Below, piece by piece: positions 34,201 to 46,745 of a DNA stretch of 64,000 nt. The stretch spans positions 992,001 through 1,056,000 of the forward strand of contig OZ316892.1 in NCBI GenBank assembly GCA_973895155.1, given 5' to 3'. Every line of letters begins with the position of its first letter. The stretch's first letter is position 1. The notes below the pieces were generated by a model. It made no database searches. It had not been told where the DNA came from and was given only the letters and a program-made list of their open reading frames with translations. The DNA comes from Marsupella aquatica (Eukaryota > Marchantiophyta). The position numbers were made by a program, and so were the translations under genes.

Positions 34201-34732
34201 AGTTTTTCATACACCCACTGAATTCGGTGGAGAATGTCCAAAAAGACAAGACAAACTTTTGTAGTACGTCTTCGCATACAAACGTGGTGTGGTTAGGTCC
34301 GCATTACACACCTGCAGCGTTGAAATATCTGTCTCCACAACAAGCACTTAAGGTGCTGTGAAACCTGGACGAAGATTTCAAACGAACACACTTATTCAAA
34401 AAATGCAATGTAAGGTATTGAAGGAAGCAAGTCCCGACATAATTGCGTAATGATCAGCTGTCTGCGATGCGTACATTTCTATAGATTAAAAGTAAAGCAC
34501 AGAATTACCCATCGTGACGCATGATGACTGACTAATTAATTGCCATTTGATCAATTTAAATTAGGACGTGATCGGGGGCACCTAGCAAAGGAACCTGGTA
34601 AAATATATTGCGAAGGAACCGAACAGTCGACCAAACGGGCAGGCAAGTCAAGTTTGATTGACCACAAGGACGGAAGAGGAGAGACCATCTCAGGCCACAG
34701 ACCTAGAGTCGGCATTTCCATGAATGATACCC
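28249..34732. other. Long stretch with no recognised gene
   Basis: No coding region could be assigned. About 30575-30745 holds four diverged copies of a short motif (CTCTAAGTTGTCTACTG and variants such as CTACGTTGTCTAGTG). About 30950-31170 is pyrimidine-rich and ends at a GTAAGT donor, like a plant 5' UTR exon. TTGTTGTCCTCCAG at about 31760 is a good acceptor followed closely by another GTAAGT, so an unrecognised transcript may start here. 31300-31640 is GC-rich. Near 33920 the minus strand reads RWDELVLCP, a faint echo of the GDSL C-terminal block. Confidence 0.3.
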
Positions 34733-36600
34733 TCAGACAATAATGTCGAAACGATTCACCATCACCGCGTGCACGTTAAGAAGCTTGGCACACCGGAGAT
34801 GTGGCAACGCCAAGCTGTAAGCCTTGGCTAATTGGGCTGCCGCATCCACCCAGATCCCATTAGTTCCATTTGCTGCGGCCATAGGCTGCGGTGAGCACCC
34901 CAGAAGCCCAATCCCGCCGAGGCTCACTACCTTTCGAACTCCCGCGGAATTCATTGTCTGCACGCGTCATGATTATGAAGAATTAGTGTAAATATGTGAC
35001 CGAGATATTTACGGCTTACAAATTTCACAGCTCAAATATGAATCGGTAATCCAGCGTCAATTCATGTGAAACAGCATAAACGATTCGGAAGGGTTGGCTG
35101 TAGTTCTACAGTAAACAATTGCCAAATAATTGCCCAAACCCAGACCAGTGTCTCCTAATTAACTTTGAAACATGTAGGTCAAGCTTGCTTCATCGTTCCC
35201 GGGATTCATTTCCAAAGGACAGAAAATACCAGGTCACTCAGATCGATCCATGGCGGATCTACCTGGCCCTTGCACCTTCACATGCGCCTCTAGGTTAAAG
35301 CCAGAAAGTATATGACTACATCTCAGCGATTTTTAAGAGATCTCTATGGTAGGCTGGTTATGTTTTGCTATCAAGCGCGTCCAACCCATAAGGAGAACAA
35401 GTTCGATTCAAGGATGAAATAGGATTGGGAAATTACACAGCAATGATCCACATATTTGTGAACGAAATGCACCTGAACATGTGCTCGACGCTCAGAAAGA
35501 ACTCTGGGGACGAATTTTGTAGAGCTGACAATTTGGTGTAGAGTAGAACTTCTGAAGTATCCCGACAGATCGTTGCTGCCAGTGGCGAAAGAGTGCATGG
35601 AGTTGGAGATCAAATTCCCGGCAGCTGCCGCGCCCAAGTCGCTTGTCAGCTTTGTTGCAACTTGCTGAGACTGACTGACATGAGTTGTCAGAAGAATAAC
35701 GCCCTGTCGAGATGATAGTTTAGTGTCAGTCCTCCGATATTGGAGGGATTACTTGGAAGCGTATTCAAAACTAGTAAGCCCATCATGATATAAGACGAAC
35801 CACCGTAGGACATCGTGGTAGATGAAACATTAATGCATGATTGTGGATCCACTATTGGACTTAAACCACCATGACCGGTGGTGGAAAGGACTCCACTGCC
35901 TCCAGATGCAAAGTTGGCATCTATTCCAAAGGCAACTCTCGGTTGCAGAAACGGTGGCACGAAAGGCAGACCAAGACGAGAAGCTGCAAAACCAAAGTTT
36001 TTGACGACAGTTTCGCCACACAAACTGGTCAACGTGTGGTAATCTCCATGAGAAACTGACAGTAATTTCTGGCGACTGAGCAAAAATGCTCTTCCCTCGT
36101 TCGGATTGCCTTTAAAGTAGACGAAAGCTCGATTGAGGGATGTCTTTCGACCACTGAACTATCAACATCTCGATTGAGGGATCTCTTTCGCTGTTGAACA
36201 ATGAACATTGTAGGTAACACCAATACATAAGGGCTGCGGTGGAGCAACTACTGTACAGCCTCCTAAGCTTTTAGACGTACCTTGAGAGTCCAAGGCAAGA
36301 CATCCACTAGAAAACCGTCTAATAGCCCTGTGGAAATAAATCGCGCCACAGGGACGACAATCAGCGAGCCGGGTCGAAACCTCGATCATTAATTCGTTGG
36401 TTTCAGCGTCTACGAGCTCTGAGTCTCCAAACGCAAAGGTTGCTGGCACTCTTGTCCAAGGGTAAGCCACAGCAACGTTCGTCCTGCTGCAAAGTCCAAC
36501 TATAAGAAGCGAGAGCAGGACCGGCCAGCGCCTGAGTACTGCAGCCAGTTTGCTCCATGAGTCCTCCCCTGGGGGGTTTTGCTCAAGTCTTCCTAGGCTC
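34733..36600 (-). pseudogene. GDSL esterase/lipase gene, probably degraded
   Basis: Exons on the minus strand fit by splice signals and phase: about 36600-36281 (donor CTCAAG/GTACGT), 35983-35853, 35670-35473 and 34957-34733. The joined frame follows the plant GDSL family. It has block I VPATFAFGDSELVDAETN (the GDS serine is kept, but the usual D-x-G-N-N after it is altered); block II LGLPFVPPFLQP and NFASGGSGVLSTTG; block III SFATGSNDLSGYF (catalytic-site Asn); and GVRKVVSLGGIGLLGCSPQ. These enzymes are usually secreted hydrolases of acyl esters, and a hydrophobic leader (WPVLLSLLIVGLC) is present. Defects: I find no in-frame ATG before the leader. The last exon stops after RFDIIV. The C-terminal block with the catalytic Asp and His is not found in order. 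The intact splicing argues for a recently lost gene, or one whose ends I missed. Confidence 0.68.
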
Positions 36601-36623
36601 GCAGATCTCGAGATGCCGATCAA

Positions 36624-38347
36624 TAGAAAAGGTTGGAGCAGAAAACAGCCGGAGACGACTGTAATCCACGAGAAAGCTGTCCAACAAAGGTCTCGTAGCC
36701 TTTAGAAGGGGGACTGTTTCTGAAGTAGTCAAAAATCAATCGTGGATGATAGTAGTAGTGCAAAGTCGGTTCGCACCAAAGGTTGTCACTTGAAACCTCC
36801 AGACCGGTGGAACTTTCGAGACCGGTGGAACTTTCGATCGTTAGAATCGAGTTAAAATGTGTGAGAAGAATTGACCAACGAAGGGGAAACTCTTGAAAGC
36901 TGTTGTTGTTACGTCGACGGTGTTGTAGTAGTTGTACTCTCAGGAGTTCCCTGCAGGCATATAGATAGGACTCTAGGTGATGCATATGGCATCGATTTAG
37001 ACCTGTGCCTGAAAACTTTATCAAATCCAGTCGCCATGGTCCAGCTGCTGCTTCTGCTACTTGTCGAAGGGAGCAATCATAATTATGAAGAAGAGCTCGT
37101 TCTGATATCGATCCAGCATGCTTGTCACAGTATAGCCCAATTGAGCCAATCTGGCAGCGACGAGGTCGATTTTGACTAGGGAACGCGTGCATTTCCTGCT
37201 TCTTCCTCCTCCTCCTCAGGATGCAATCACAATCGCAACTCCGGCACAGCACGCCATCCATTTCGCTCGCTGAATTTGATTTCTTGACAATGCAATCATC
37301 TCACTTTGGCTCCGGACGTCCACTCGGACTCGGATCCAAAGCATGCACCGGCAGCAATATTGCCTCCCATCGGATCTCCTGCTGCTGCCCTCCCAGGAAG
37401 ACGAAGACGCCTTCGTGCTGCGGTCGACACTTCTCACGCAGCCCAGCGGCACCCATCGCCACGATAGCAGCTGTAGACGTGTCCGTCTGTCTGTATAGAC
37501 TTCAATAACAAGTTGAGAACTACTCCTACACAGCCCAAAGCACTGAAGAAACACACCCAGGTCAACCCAATTTGGTACTGATTAAAGGAACTGAGGAAGC
37601 TGCCCGCCCTCCCGCCCACCCGCCCAACCCTCCGCCTGGCCAACCATCGATCCGCCCGCAGTTGTCTCAGGCAGCTGAAAACCCAGCAGGCACCTGCTTG
37701 CTGCTGCTGCTGTTCCCCCATTAGTCATCATCCTTCTGTCGCTCTGATGATCATCCCATCGATCTTGGGACTGTAGTATCAGCAGCAGAGTAGAGTGAGG
37801 GAATTTCTCAAATCGTTGGCGTAATTTCCTTTCCTTTCTTTACTGTTTTGGTACAGTGCTGCAACAGAAGGATGCAGAACCACTTCCTGTGCTGCAGGAC
37901 CTGAGGAAATGACGTACCCTAACGATAACTTATTACTGGCAACGATCGTTGGATCTAAGTGATTGACGCTCCTTCTCCCCTTCACCTGCCATGACTGGGC
38001 GGCGATTCATCCTGAATGAATAGAATTTATTTACGCCTTGAAAGATTCCAGGGAATTCCTGAATGAATATAAATTCGTCAGTCTTTACGCATCACTGGCG
38101 TCTCCTTTACTGGCCTCTTGCTTCTGCTCACAATCCTTCAGTAATTGGAAGTACAACCATGCAATTCTCCTTAGCAGTTGCAGTCTTGCACACAAAGATC
38201 CGCCAATTTCCGACAGGACAGGTTGAGACAATCCAGAAATTTAGACCGGCAGTTGTAATGACTATTATTGAGAGATTTGCACGAGAGTCAATCGTTTGTA
38301 GACTGAGACTCCTTATCCAGGAATTTTGCGTTTGACATCATTACCTT
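36624..38347. other. Gene-poor stretch with CAG/CTG-rich tracts
   Basis: Several long frames on both strands (for example 36620-37261 minus) run through triplet-rich DNA, such as CTGCTGCTTCTGCTA near 37040 and GCTGCTGCTGCTG near 37700. They look like composition artefacts. At 36871-37179 plus, the peptide ELVLISIQHACHSIAQL resembles the start of fructose-1,6-bisphosphatase, but nothing else of that enzyme follows. No gene is called. Confidence 0.3.
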
Positions 38348-38400
38348 TCCAAAAATGTGCACAAGGTCTGACCAGTAGTACTTGTGCACATTTTTGGAAT
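38348..38400. repeat. Perfect 19-bp hairpin
   Basis: TTCCAAAAATGTGCACAAG (38348-38366) pairs exactly with 38382-38400 around a 15-base loop. It may be a small foldback or the tip of a MITE. No longer inverted arms surround it. Confidence 0.92.
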
Positions 38401-41400
38401 GAGTGCATTTATGGTAACTCATACACTCCAGAACAATGATGCTTCATAGTTTGTTCTTTCTCTCCAAACTCCACAACATCATCAACTACAGTAGACTAGA
38501 AGCCCGACCTCACCGACCTCACAGCTCAAACCCAGCTGAGCTAGGATATGGCAATAGCAGTTGAATGAGAGAGTTGAATGAGAATACTCGTGGTTGTTTA
38601 CATATATTTATACCCTGGCTAATCAATTTAAAAACAAGCACCTCCAAAACAATCGTGTGATGACAAGTGACGATAACTTTCATATAAAATTTGAATGTGA
38701 AAATCTTATTATTTTTCGCAAGTGTTGGTACCCTAGCATAGAAGCGAGGCACCCGAGTCCTAAATTTGGTTGTGAGACCGTTTCTTAAAGACATGGTCCA
38801 CTCCCCATTCTTCTTATTGTTTTTGGGTGTTCTTACATCTGCATTTGCTGATCTTACAATTTTCATGAGTTGGGAAACTTGAAGGGTGGGCAGAATAATA
38901 ATTATCTGGTATAGCGAGGAATTTTAAACTTTTCATTTGTTAGTTGACATTTGTCCAAGTCCCACTACTTGTAATTGTGTTTTGAAATTTTGTAGACATG
39001 TCAGGATGTGATGATCACTCTTGAGGTTCATCCAAGGCTAACCATTACAGAGACCGTGCGAAAGGGGTGCCAAAAGATGCCGAGTACAAACAAGTGGGAG
39101 AGTCTGGGCAAGCCAAGACCAAACAATCCCTTGGAGGTGGTTCCTATGGACCCCAAATTACATGTTAATGAAGAAAACTTATGAGATTTATATAGTCAAT
39201 GGCTCTCCCCTCCCTGCCCGAGACCTCCCATTGGTCGTGAGTGGTTGTTCTGGGGGGATTCCCCCTGGTTAAAAGAAGCAGAAGAAGAAAAAAAAACCTT
39301 GATACAATTGGCAATAGAATGGACTTGGTCTTAATGTTGTCTGAAGGGCCCATCGCTTGGTGTGATTGTGTCAAACTGCATACAAGTTTCTGGTAAGAAG
39401 CGCTGATTGTGCAGTTAGCAAGAATTTCAAACAAAATAGGAAGATCAATCTATTAACAATTTCGGCTTTATGTTCCAGCATGAGATGTACTGGATTTTGA
39501 AAGGCTGTTGTTTAATCAATACATTCCAAGCAATGAATAAAAGTGGGAGGCTACAGTTTCACATTTGTTCATTATCTATTGCATATTTAATACACTTTGA
39601 CTAGTGAAACTTCCGCCCATTCAAAATTGGCGACAAACATGTGATTCACATGCATTTCAATAATTCTCTGCAAGACGGTGGCAAACTTGAAAAGAGTCTT
39701 TAAATTGCTCGTGGTTGGTAAGTGTAATCAACTTTGTTATGTAGACTAGACTTTTGAACGGAGATCTTTAGTCGGCGATGTCAATCAAAAAGTCTTTGAA
39801 ATGTACTCTTTGGACCTCTCTTTCTTTGGACCACCTTTTCTTGCCTTTCATTGTACTTTGTGTTTTTTGGGGTATATAATCTTTGGTGACTTGTTTCGAG
39901 AGTTCTACTCTCTATTATCACTCAGTAAAGTACCCAGCCTTCAGGGCAACCTGTTTGCAAGATGTCGGTACTGTTGGTCAAGGGAAACCACAGATTACAA
40001 CAGTAACAGGTCATTTGTTCGTCGAAGTGTCATTCCAAGGAGTGTACTGTAAGTGGCGTCCCTTAAATTAAATATAAAATTGACTAGTTGTAAGTTGATC
40101 CACGTGAAGATTTTGACAAGATCTTCAACTACGGGAAGTTCTTAAAACAATCTGTCTAACAATGCCCCGGCAGAAAGCTGCTGTCTAGTCCACTTTTCAT
40201 AAGAGCGAGGTGTGTTTTAAAGTCTTTTAGATCAAGACAAGAAAAAACATTATTTTTTTGAGTATTTAGCCGGACAACATGTCAAAGATGGGATAGCAAT
40301 AATTGTCCTGGGCTAAAATATGGCAGAGGTCAGACCGAGATTAATTTTGTCCATTTAGAACAGTGAATAGCTGATAGACTTGATTCCAAGCACAACACAA
40401 CAATGCATTGTTCTCTCACTTTCCTGGGAGTCTGGGACAGCGTGTAGGCAAACTTAAGATTGCCATAATTGTCTGGGCTCATTTTATATATGTGCACTTG
40501 TCATGGAGCGGTCAGTTTCCTCCTTTTCGAGAGCATTGGTACCACACTCACAACATAAATGGCTTGTAACTTGAGAAAGAACTGTACATAGATAATTGAT
40601 TTAATTCCGATCATCCCTCGTTCTGTTGCGAAAGCATTTGAAACTCCCCAGATTTTCGCTAGGCCAGTGTGTAAGGACGGAAAATGCTGGAATAGTGTTA
40701 CTTTTGTGGCATCCAGGTGCAAAGACAAAGAGCAATGATGAATTTAACCCAAAAATGTTTTCCCCCGATTGAAGACACCGTCACACTCATTGTTGGAACA
40801 CACAGTGACCAGAGATTGAGAATATATGTGCGTCACACTCATTGCGTTCGCTCGCACACTGGCTTGAGAATTGAAACAATATAGCTGGCTCATGTGGAAC
40901 ATGATTAGTATTATTCTACTATAGAAAATATATGGGTCACGCTCGTCTTGTTAGAGTACGAATTTAGAGTCGAGAACAAAATTCGGAACTCCTGTTGTCA
41001 AAAGATACCGCCAATTGAAGGTTGAGAGTAAAATTAGGCGACAAGGGAAACATGACATTTCGTCTCCAACCTTCAATCTTCAAAACTTTAGTCCCAGATT
41101 CTCAAATTTGCCACAAAATAATCAACAGAAGCCTTTCTCCATCCCTGCTGTTGGTGAGCATGGTGTCTGCCTACTCTGGTGAGCTGTTATCCTACTAACT
41201 GTCCCTTGCAAAAAACATTTCATTATTTCAAACACAAAAAGAAATCCACCAGAAGCACAAGAGTACGTTGGCCCTGTGGGATGAGTTCATTGTATCCATG
41301 TTGGAAGGCCATGGATCACAAGACTGTATGGGTCATGTATTTTGTAATTTTCATCTTTCTTAGCAAACCACTAATGGGTAAGTTATCACCTAGAATAGGA

Positions 41401-42993
41401 TCTCCAGCCAGACCTTTACACTTGGATTGGATCCGAAAATACTATTTTTAAGAAGTTAAAGCCAATTGACTCAGTTTTGACCCCCCAAAAAGGCTACAGT
41501 ATTTCAATCCAACACATGTCATCCTACTTGTAATGCATGTTTCCACAGATCTCATTCACCTTAGAAATCCTACATCACAGATGAGCTTACTCTTCATTGA
41601 AAGAGGAAACACAATTTGGGCACTCAAGCCTCTGAAGAAGTCAAGAGCCACTGCGCAACCACAAAAAGAGCCAGGGAGGCTGGTGGTTGGCATGTCACAT
41701 ATAAACCTTCTACCTCCAACTTACCTTGCCAACTAAACTAGGCATTGAATTGCCAAAAGACGAAGCACTTTCTAACCAGTTAGCCCAGTGTTTGAAATCA
41801 GTGGACATCTTCTACCAAAACTCGGTGGTACACCCTGATGTCTACCAATAGTCTTGCAGATTGAGCTCAAAATGTGAGCTGATGTCGAGGAGGTAGCCAG
41901 ACTACTGAGGGGCCCTGGTAATACGTGGTAGTACAATTTATTACCTTAAATTTATTGTGTCCATGTTGTTTATTGGGACCATAATGACCAAACATGGCAC
42001 AAAAATGTCCATGTGAGATAAAGAATTGCAGATGAGGATTGTCATTCTGATCATGAGGTTGTTGGTGCAACAATACCCGGTTGTGTTGCACATAAATCTT
42101 GAGGAGAAGCAAAGAACCACAAGTGTCACAAGGAAATGCTGTTGTTCCAACCGTGTCATTTTGTGGGTGCGTATGTCTTGTGTTTGGGTTGGATGGGTGC
42201 TGTTGGAGTTCTAAATGTTATAATTTTTATTAGTTGTTGATATTGTGAAAATGTTTGTTTTTGGCACTGTGAGGGTGATGGCGAGGGTGCACAGATGCAA
42301 GGCGGATGACAACTTGATAGGAGGGAGAATTTCTGATTAATTTTTGGGTTAATTTTATTTATTCTTCTTTTCTTGTTTTTTATTTATGATGTTTTGAAAA
42401 ATTTCAATTTGAAAATTATTTCAAAGTTTTTCATGACTGGAAGGAGTGGGCAGGGCAGCTTGGGCAGGCAGATGAGGGAGGAGGGGTGTCTGGGCAGATA
42501 AAATATGTTTGGTGACCAGCTTGGATTTTCTCCCAGAGTCTTCCTTTTTGTGAACAAACAATCCCCATTTTGGGTGGATTATTTATTATACTGTTTGATA
42601 CAAATCATGAAACAATGTTCCTTTATAAAGTATAAATTATGTACCATTTTATCACATGGTTGGAGCACCTATGAGAAATACTGAATTTGTGTTTGTTTCA
42701 GCAAGATCCAAAAATAACTTTCAAGTCTGTTGTCTATTGCGTAGCAGAACTCATAGGCTACTCCCTCAGAAAAGCCTTATCTACTGTACATCTCTAGTGC
42801 ATTACCAGTGTTAGAATAGATAGAGAAGAGCATATGATATCCTTTTCATACAGTGAACCATGGGAAAAAATTCATGTTCATGTTACATACGTTTTGGGGA
42901 ATTGTGATGGGTTTGTAGAAGTCCAATATTCGCCAAACTTATAGGCTTCTATAGATGCTCTATTGGTGTAACATTGTATACCTTTGCATGTGT
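38401..42993. other. Stretch with no recognised gene
   Basis: Short frames only. An open stretch without a start lies at about 39003-39180 plus (with MITLEVHPRLTITETVRK) and another at about 39883-40071 (with TVGQGKPQITTVTGHLF). Neither matches a family I know; they may be exon or transposon fragments. GTCACACTCATTG is repeated near 40775-40850. Confidence 0.3.
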
Positions 42994-43348
42994 TATGTAT
43001 AGTAGAACTTTTTTTTTTTTGCCTTGAAAACCGAAAGCAGGCCCATCCAACAGAGGATAGACGTCCTGCTTTGGAGCATGCAGTTCTATGTAGGGCAGCC
43101 ACAAGGGGACAATACCCAAGGATCCGACAGGGACCCAGACCAGGAGGGAGAGAGGATTAAACCAGAACCCAAAGTGGGCAACCAGGGCTGAGAAGATAAT
43201 CAATACTCCCACCATTACACCCCACCCACACACACACACATACCCTCCACACCCCTTATGTGTGGAGGGAGGATTGAACCTGGGACCTCTCGGTTCTAGG
43301 CTCATCCTCTGGCCAACTGACCAAAGCCATATGTATAGTAGAACTTTT
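42994..43348 (-). mobile_element. tRNA-derived SINE with 19-bp target-site duplication
   Basis: The body is 43013-43329, read on the minus strand. Its head has an A box (GGTCAGTTGGCCAGAGG, about 43308-43324) and a B box (GGTTCAATCC, 43271-43280). A non-coding body of about 250 bp follows, with a GT dinucleotide run, then the tail TTTTCAAGGC and an A run (T run on the plus strand at 43009-43020). Flanks carry the same 19 bases, TATGTATAGTAGAACTTTT, at 42994-43012 and 43330-43348. This is a complete retroposition signature. Long frames inside it are not genes. Confidence 0.92.
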
Positions 43349-43939
43349 GTCCCGAACAGTGTGTTTGACTATCACTTTTTCCTCCAATCGTACTGAAGTT
43401 GTCTCAAAGCCATCTGCAAGCCCACTATTTAATATCTAATTATATCCAGGATCCCCCTCATGAGGATAATTCAACATGAGAATTTTGAACGAGGAAAATT
43501 GAATGAAATCCATAAAAATACACTACAATGATGACACTATTGCAACACTTATGAGGCCTCGGGGGTTGAGGTCCAATACCTTCACGACACTGTTGCAACA
43601 GTTCGGAGGCCTCGAGGGCTGAGGCTTCCACTCATTGACACGAAACAGTGGCCCCTCATTATTGCTAAATAATGAGCTAGAAATGGTCATGATTGTGCTT
43701 TACTGCCAATCATGTACAGAACTTTGACCTCTAAAATGAGAATGAGGTTCTTCAAGCAATCGATAGCTTAACTTAAATTCAACTCAGGACCATTTGTGCA
43801 GGGACCATCAGATAATCGTATTAAGATTTCGAAGGGGCCCCCTTTCAGCGTATTTTCTAAGGATTTTGATTTTTTGCCAGACCGGCTATTTCTCCAAGTG
43901 TAGAGGTGGGGGAGGTGGCTACTGGAAGCGGCCGACCAT
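43349..43939. other. Flank between SINE and hAT element
   Basis: No gene. Two related segments at about 43540-43575 and 43588-43625 share ACACT(A/G)TTGCAACA and GAGGCCTCG(G/A)GGG. Confidence 0.4.
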
Positions 43940-44159
43940 AGTTTTTAGTGGCGAACCACATGATTAGCGAAGTGGTTCATTACTGGCGAATGATGTTAAC
44001 TACAGTCGCAGTAGCTGCGAATGCAAATTGCCGACTGTAGTGGGAGATGGCGAATGAGGTTCAGTGCAGTCGGCCGACTGGCTAATGCAAGATTTGCACT
44101 GGTGTGGGAGATGGCAAAAGAGGAAGTGACAAAAATGGCCATCAAGAAAACGTCAAGAA

Positions 44160-44270
44160 TTTCCACTACGGAGGGGAATTGAACCCGTGACTGTGTGCAC
44201 ACAGTCCTTCCCAGAAGCCGAAGTCCCCCTACACCCCTAGCCTATGAAATCTAATCCCCACTAAGACATC
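44160..44270 (-). mobile_element. Possible tRNA-derived fragment
   Basis: On the minus strand a strong B box (GGTTCAATTCCCC, plus positions 44173-44185) follows a tRNA-like GTGTGCACACAGTCAC stretch and, further upstream, an A-box-like TAGGCTAGGGGTG. It does not fold into a full tRNA. It may be a SINE head sitting in the hAT 3' region. Confidence 0.35.
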
Positions 44271-44416
44271 CATCACAAGAAACACATAATTATCACATAT
44301 CAGCTTGCTTCTAAATGTACTCGGTCTTGCATACACATTTCAATCCCTCTAACCAACGACTCCACGCCTTTCCTCCTCCAGCCAATGTGTAATGGCATCC
44401 TGGAATGGGAAATCAT

Positions 44417-46740
44417 CTAAAGAGAAAAACTTCTGAGTAACATATGCACCGTGCAATCCAAATGACTCCCCAATCTGTTCCTAGGCTTACTCTTCACAAA
44501 TGACATAGTGGAGAAAATTTGTTCATCCTCCACTGAACCTGTCACCATGACCACAGCAATTTCCACAAGCTTCAACCACTCCCCCATCTTTGCCCGAATC
44601 AAAGGATTCGCCCCCAATCTCTTCCATAGCCGTGTCATGGGATTTTTAATGTCAGCGATAAACTCTTGCTCTCCCATTACCTTGGCAGCATTCGCCTCCA
44701 TGGTTAGCTTGAAAAAACTTTGTTCGTCTCGCAGCAAGCTCTAATTGAGAATAGGATCAATGACAGCACTGTCCTCACCTGATTCACCTGAAGGCACGGG
44801 AAATCGCCTTTGGTTCATAGAAGTTTGTCTTGATCACTTGAAGGTACCAGCCAAAATTCTCCTCTGCATCGTCTCTGTCCCAATACTGTGGATGGACTAT
44901 GCCCAAAGTGTTCAACATGTCAACGTTAGGAAACCATGTGTCAAACAGCTTAATCAACTTTGATGTTGCTTCTTTACACTGATTCTTCACAGTATAAACA
45001 ACATGGTCGAATGCATGTTGTGTAACGAACAAGTCATGCCCAAGAATCTCATCAAACCAATGGGTCGGATAGGTGTGGTCACCAATTCCAAAGGAGAGAT
45101 ACTCCATGCTAGTCTCCAAATCAGTCATCCACTCATGACTAACAGTTTGTGATCAACCAGCTACAATCTCCTGAAATGTATGAAATGCCCAGGGCTGGCC
45201 TAATCCACGAAATAACAGTGCAATTCTGCCTGATGTACCTTTACAGCACTAATGAAATCTTGGATCATGACATCCCTGGATTGGGCAAACACAATCAGGT
45301 CATGCACAGATTTCAGCAAAGGCAATAAACATGGCAAGGATGTGAACGTCTCCAGGTCCAATAATAGCTGCCTTCGCATTGGACTTTGCAGTTGCAAGTG
45401 TGGCCTCATCTGTAGATATTTGCACAACAAGTGTCTTGTACTCACATAACACACTCTGCAAGGGTTGTAGAAGGGAAATCCATCGAGTCTTGCTGTTCCG
45501 TTCAATCTTCCGGCCCTCGGTCTCCAACTCAGCAGCTAGCAGTTGAAACTCTAGTTGTTGTTTGGGGCTATGATCAAAATATGAATGCAGGCTGGAGACA
45601 AGGGCCTCAGTCTTCTGTACAACTGGCAAGGAGTCCAATTTCTCCACACAGATGTTAGTCCTGTGAGCGCAACAATGCAAGCCAGTCATGAATGGAGCAT
45701 GGTGTTTCTGTATGCAAGCCAAAACCCCTGTTTGATGCCCTTGAAAAATGGCAGCTCCATCTGGTCCAAAGCTCACTAGCTTTGAAGCTACTTCTTTCCA
45801 GCCAAGATTACCGCAGTCTCTAGTCAAGGACTCCACCACATGCAGTAGCAGTCAAGTTCATAGCATCAGTGCCATTGGTCAACTTTTGCAAGGACAGTAG
45901 AAAAGGGATTCGTTCCCACCCTCTCATCACATAAACATGAATGCTTATCCATGTAGTGTTGTCAATGGCAGTTACCTCATTGGCAGACACTGAGATGTAA
46001 CGAGCTCCAAAACACCACTCCCGAGTCTTCAAGCAAATGATGTGGAAAATGCTCTCTGCCATTCCCAAGCCTGAACTCATGCTCCAGTGTGTGGTCGGTG
46101 TCTCTAGAACCCTTAAATGTTGAAACAACTTCAACATGGCTTCATAGTCAGTCACGGGACGTCCCAACATAAGCAAACTAAAAAGAACAAAAAATTGGAC
46201 TGCCTTTCAAGACTCACTGCCTCTTGAATCTGCCGATGGATGGGGTCTTGTGGTAGCCGCAACAACTTCTCATTCTTCTCATGTTGAGTAGTACCGAAAA
46301 AATAGAAGGTGCCCTTTGCATACTTCTTGCCTTGGATAACCATGGCCTTCTCTGCACGCCTCCTTCCAGCATGTTTCCAAAGACCATCAATCTTTGGAAC
46401 ATATAGCTTTTCCCTCCCTTCAATCTTAGTGCAGATTGTGCACCGCACTTGGGTGACCACCCTTTCTATGTCCACCGTAGCTGTTGTCGCCTAGGGATGA
46501 ATAGCTGCCCATCCAAGCTGGAAGTGGGACTTCATCTCATAGCTACGCTTCCGCATCTTGGTCACTTTTTCAGCCTTCACATCTTCAAGAATCACAACAT
46601 TGGGGTCTACACCGTCTGCCTTGCTATTGACAATCTCATTCTCAATCGGAGAAGCACTTGGAGACAAAGACCTAGAGCCATGAAAGACAGGGGAGCCATT
46701 AAGATTGCAAGGCTTCAAACAATTACTCAAAAAGTACTTA
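44417..46740 (-). pseudogene. hAT transposase (ZNF862/C17orf113-like), decayed
   Basis: Reading down the minus strand: a linker region (KRSYEMKSHFQLGWAAIHP) before a TAG at 46491-46493; a BED/TTF-type zinc finger (VRCTICTKIEGREKLYVPK, LWKHAGRR); then the RNase-H-like transposase core (VSFGPDGAAIFQGHQTG, LHCCAHRTNICVEKL, SKTRWISLLQPLQ); and finally the hAT dimerisation segment (GSVEDEQIFSTMSFVKSK, NRLGSHLD). hAT transposases cut and paste DNA as dimers. The frame changes at least five times between 46180 and 44740, so no full product can be made. The N-terminus (MAMTKAKLKAAARDSG, starting at 52686) lies on the far side of the inserted Copia element, and its frame joins smoothly once the insertion and one TSD copy are ignored. 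The TAG replaces what is usually a tryptophan, a G-to-A change. Confidence 0.8.
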
Positions 46741-46745
46741 ACCAT

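Noticed and set aside
36871-37179. Fructose-1,6-bisphosphatase gene fragment
   Set aside because: Only one peptide (ELVLISIQHACHSIAQL) resembles the enzyme. No other block is nearby in any frame, and the region is triplet-rich.
36620-37261. 213-codon minus-strand ORF as a gene
   Set aside because: It has no recognisable domain, crosses CAG/CTG-rich DNA, and overlaps open frames on the other strand.
42949-43305. 118-codon minus-strand ORF
   Set aside because: It lies inside the SINE, where the frame is open by chance.
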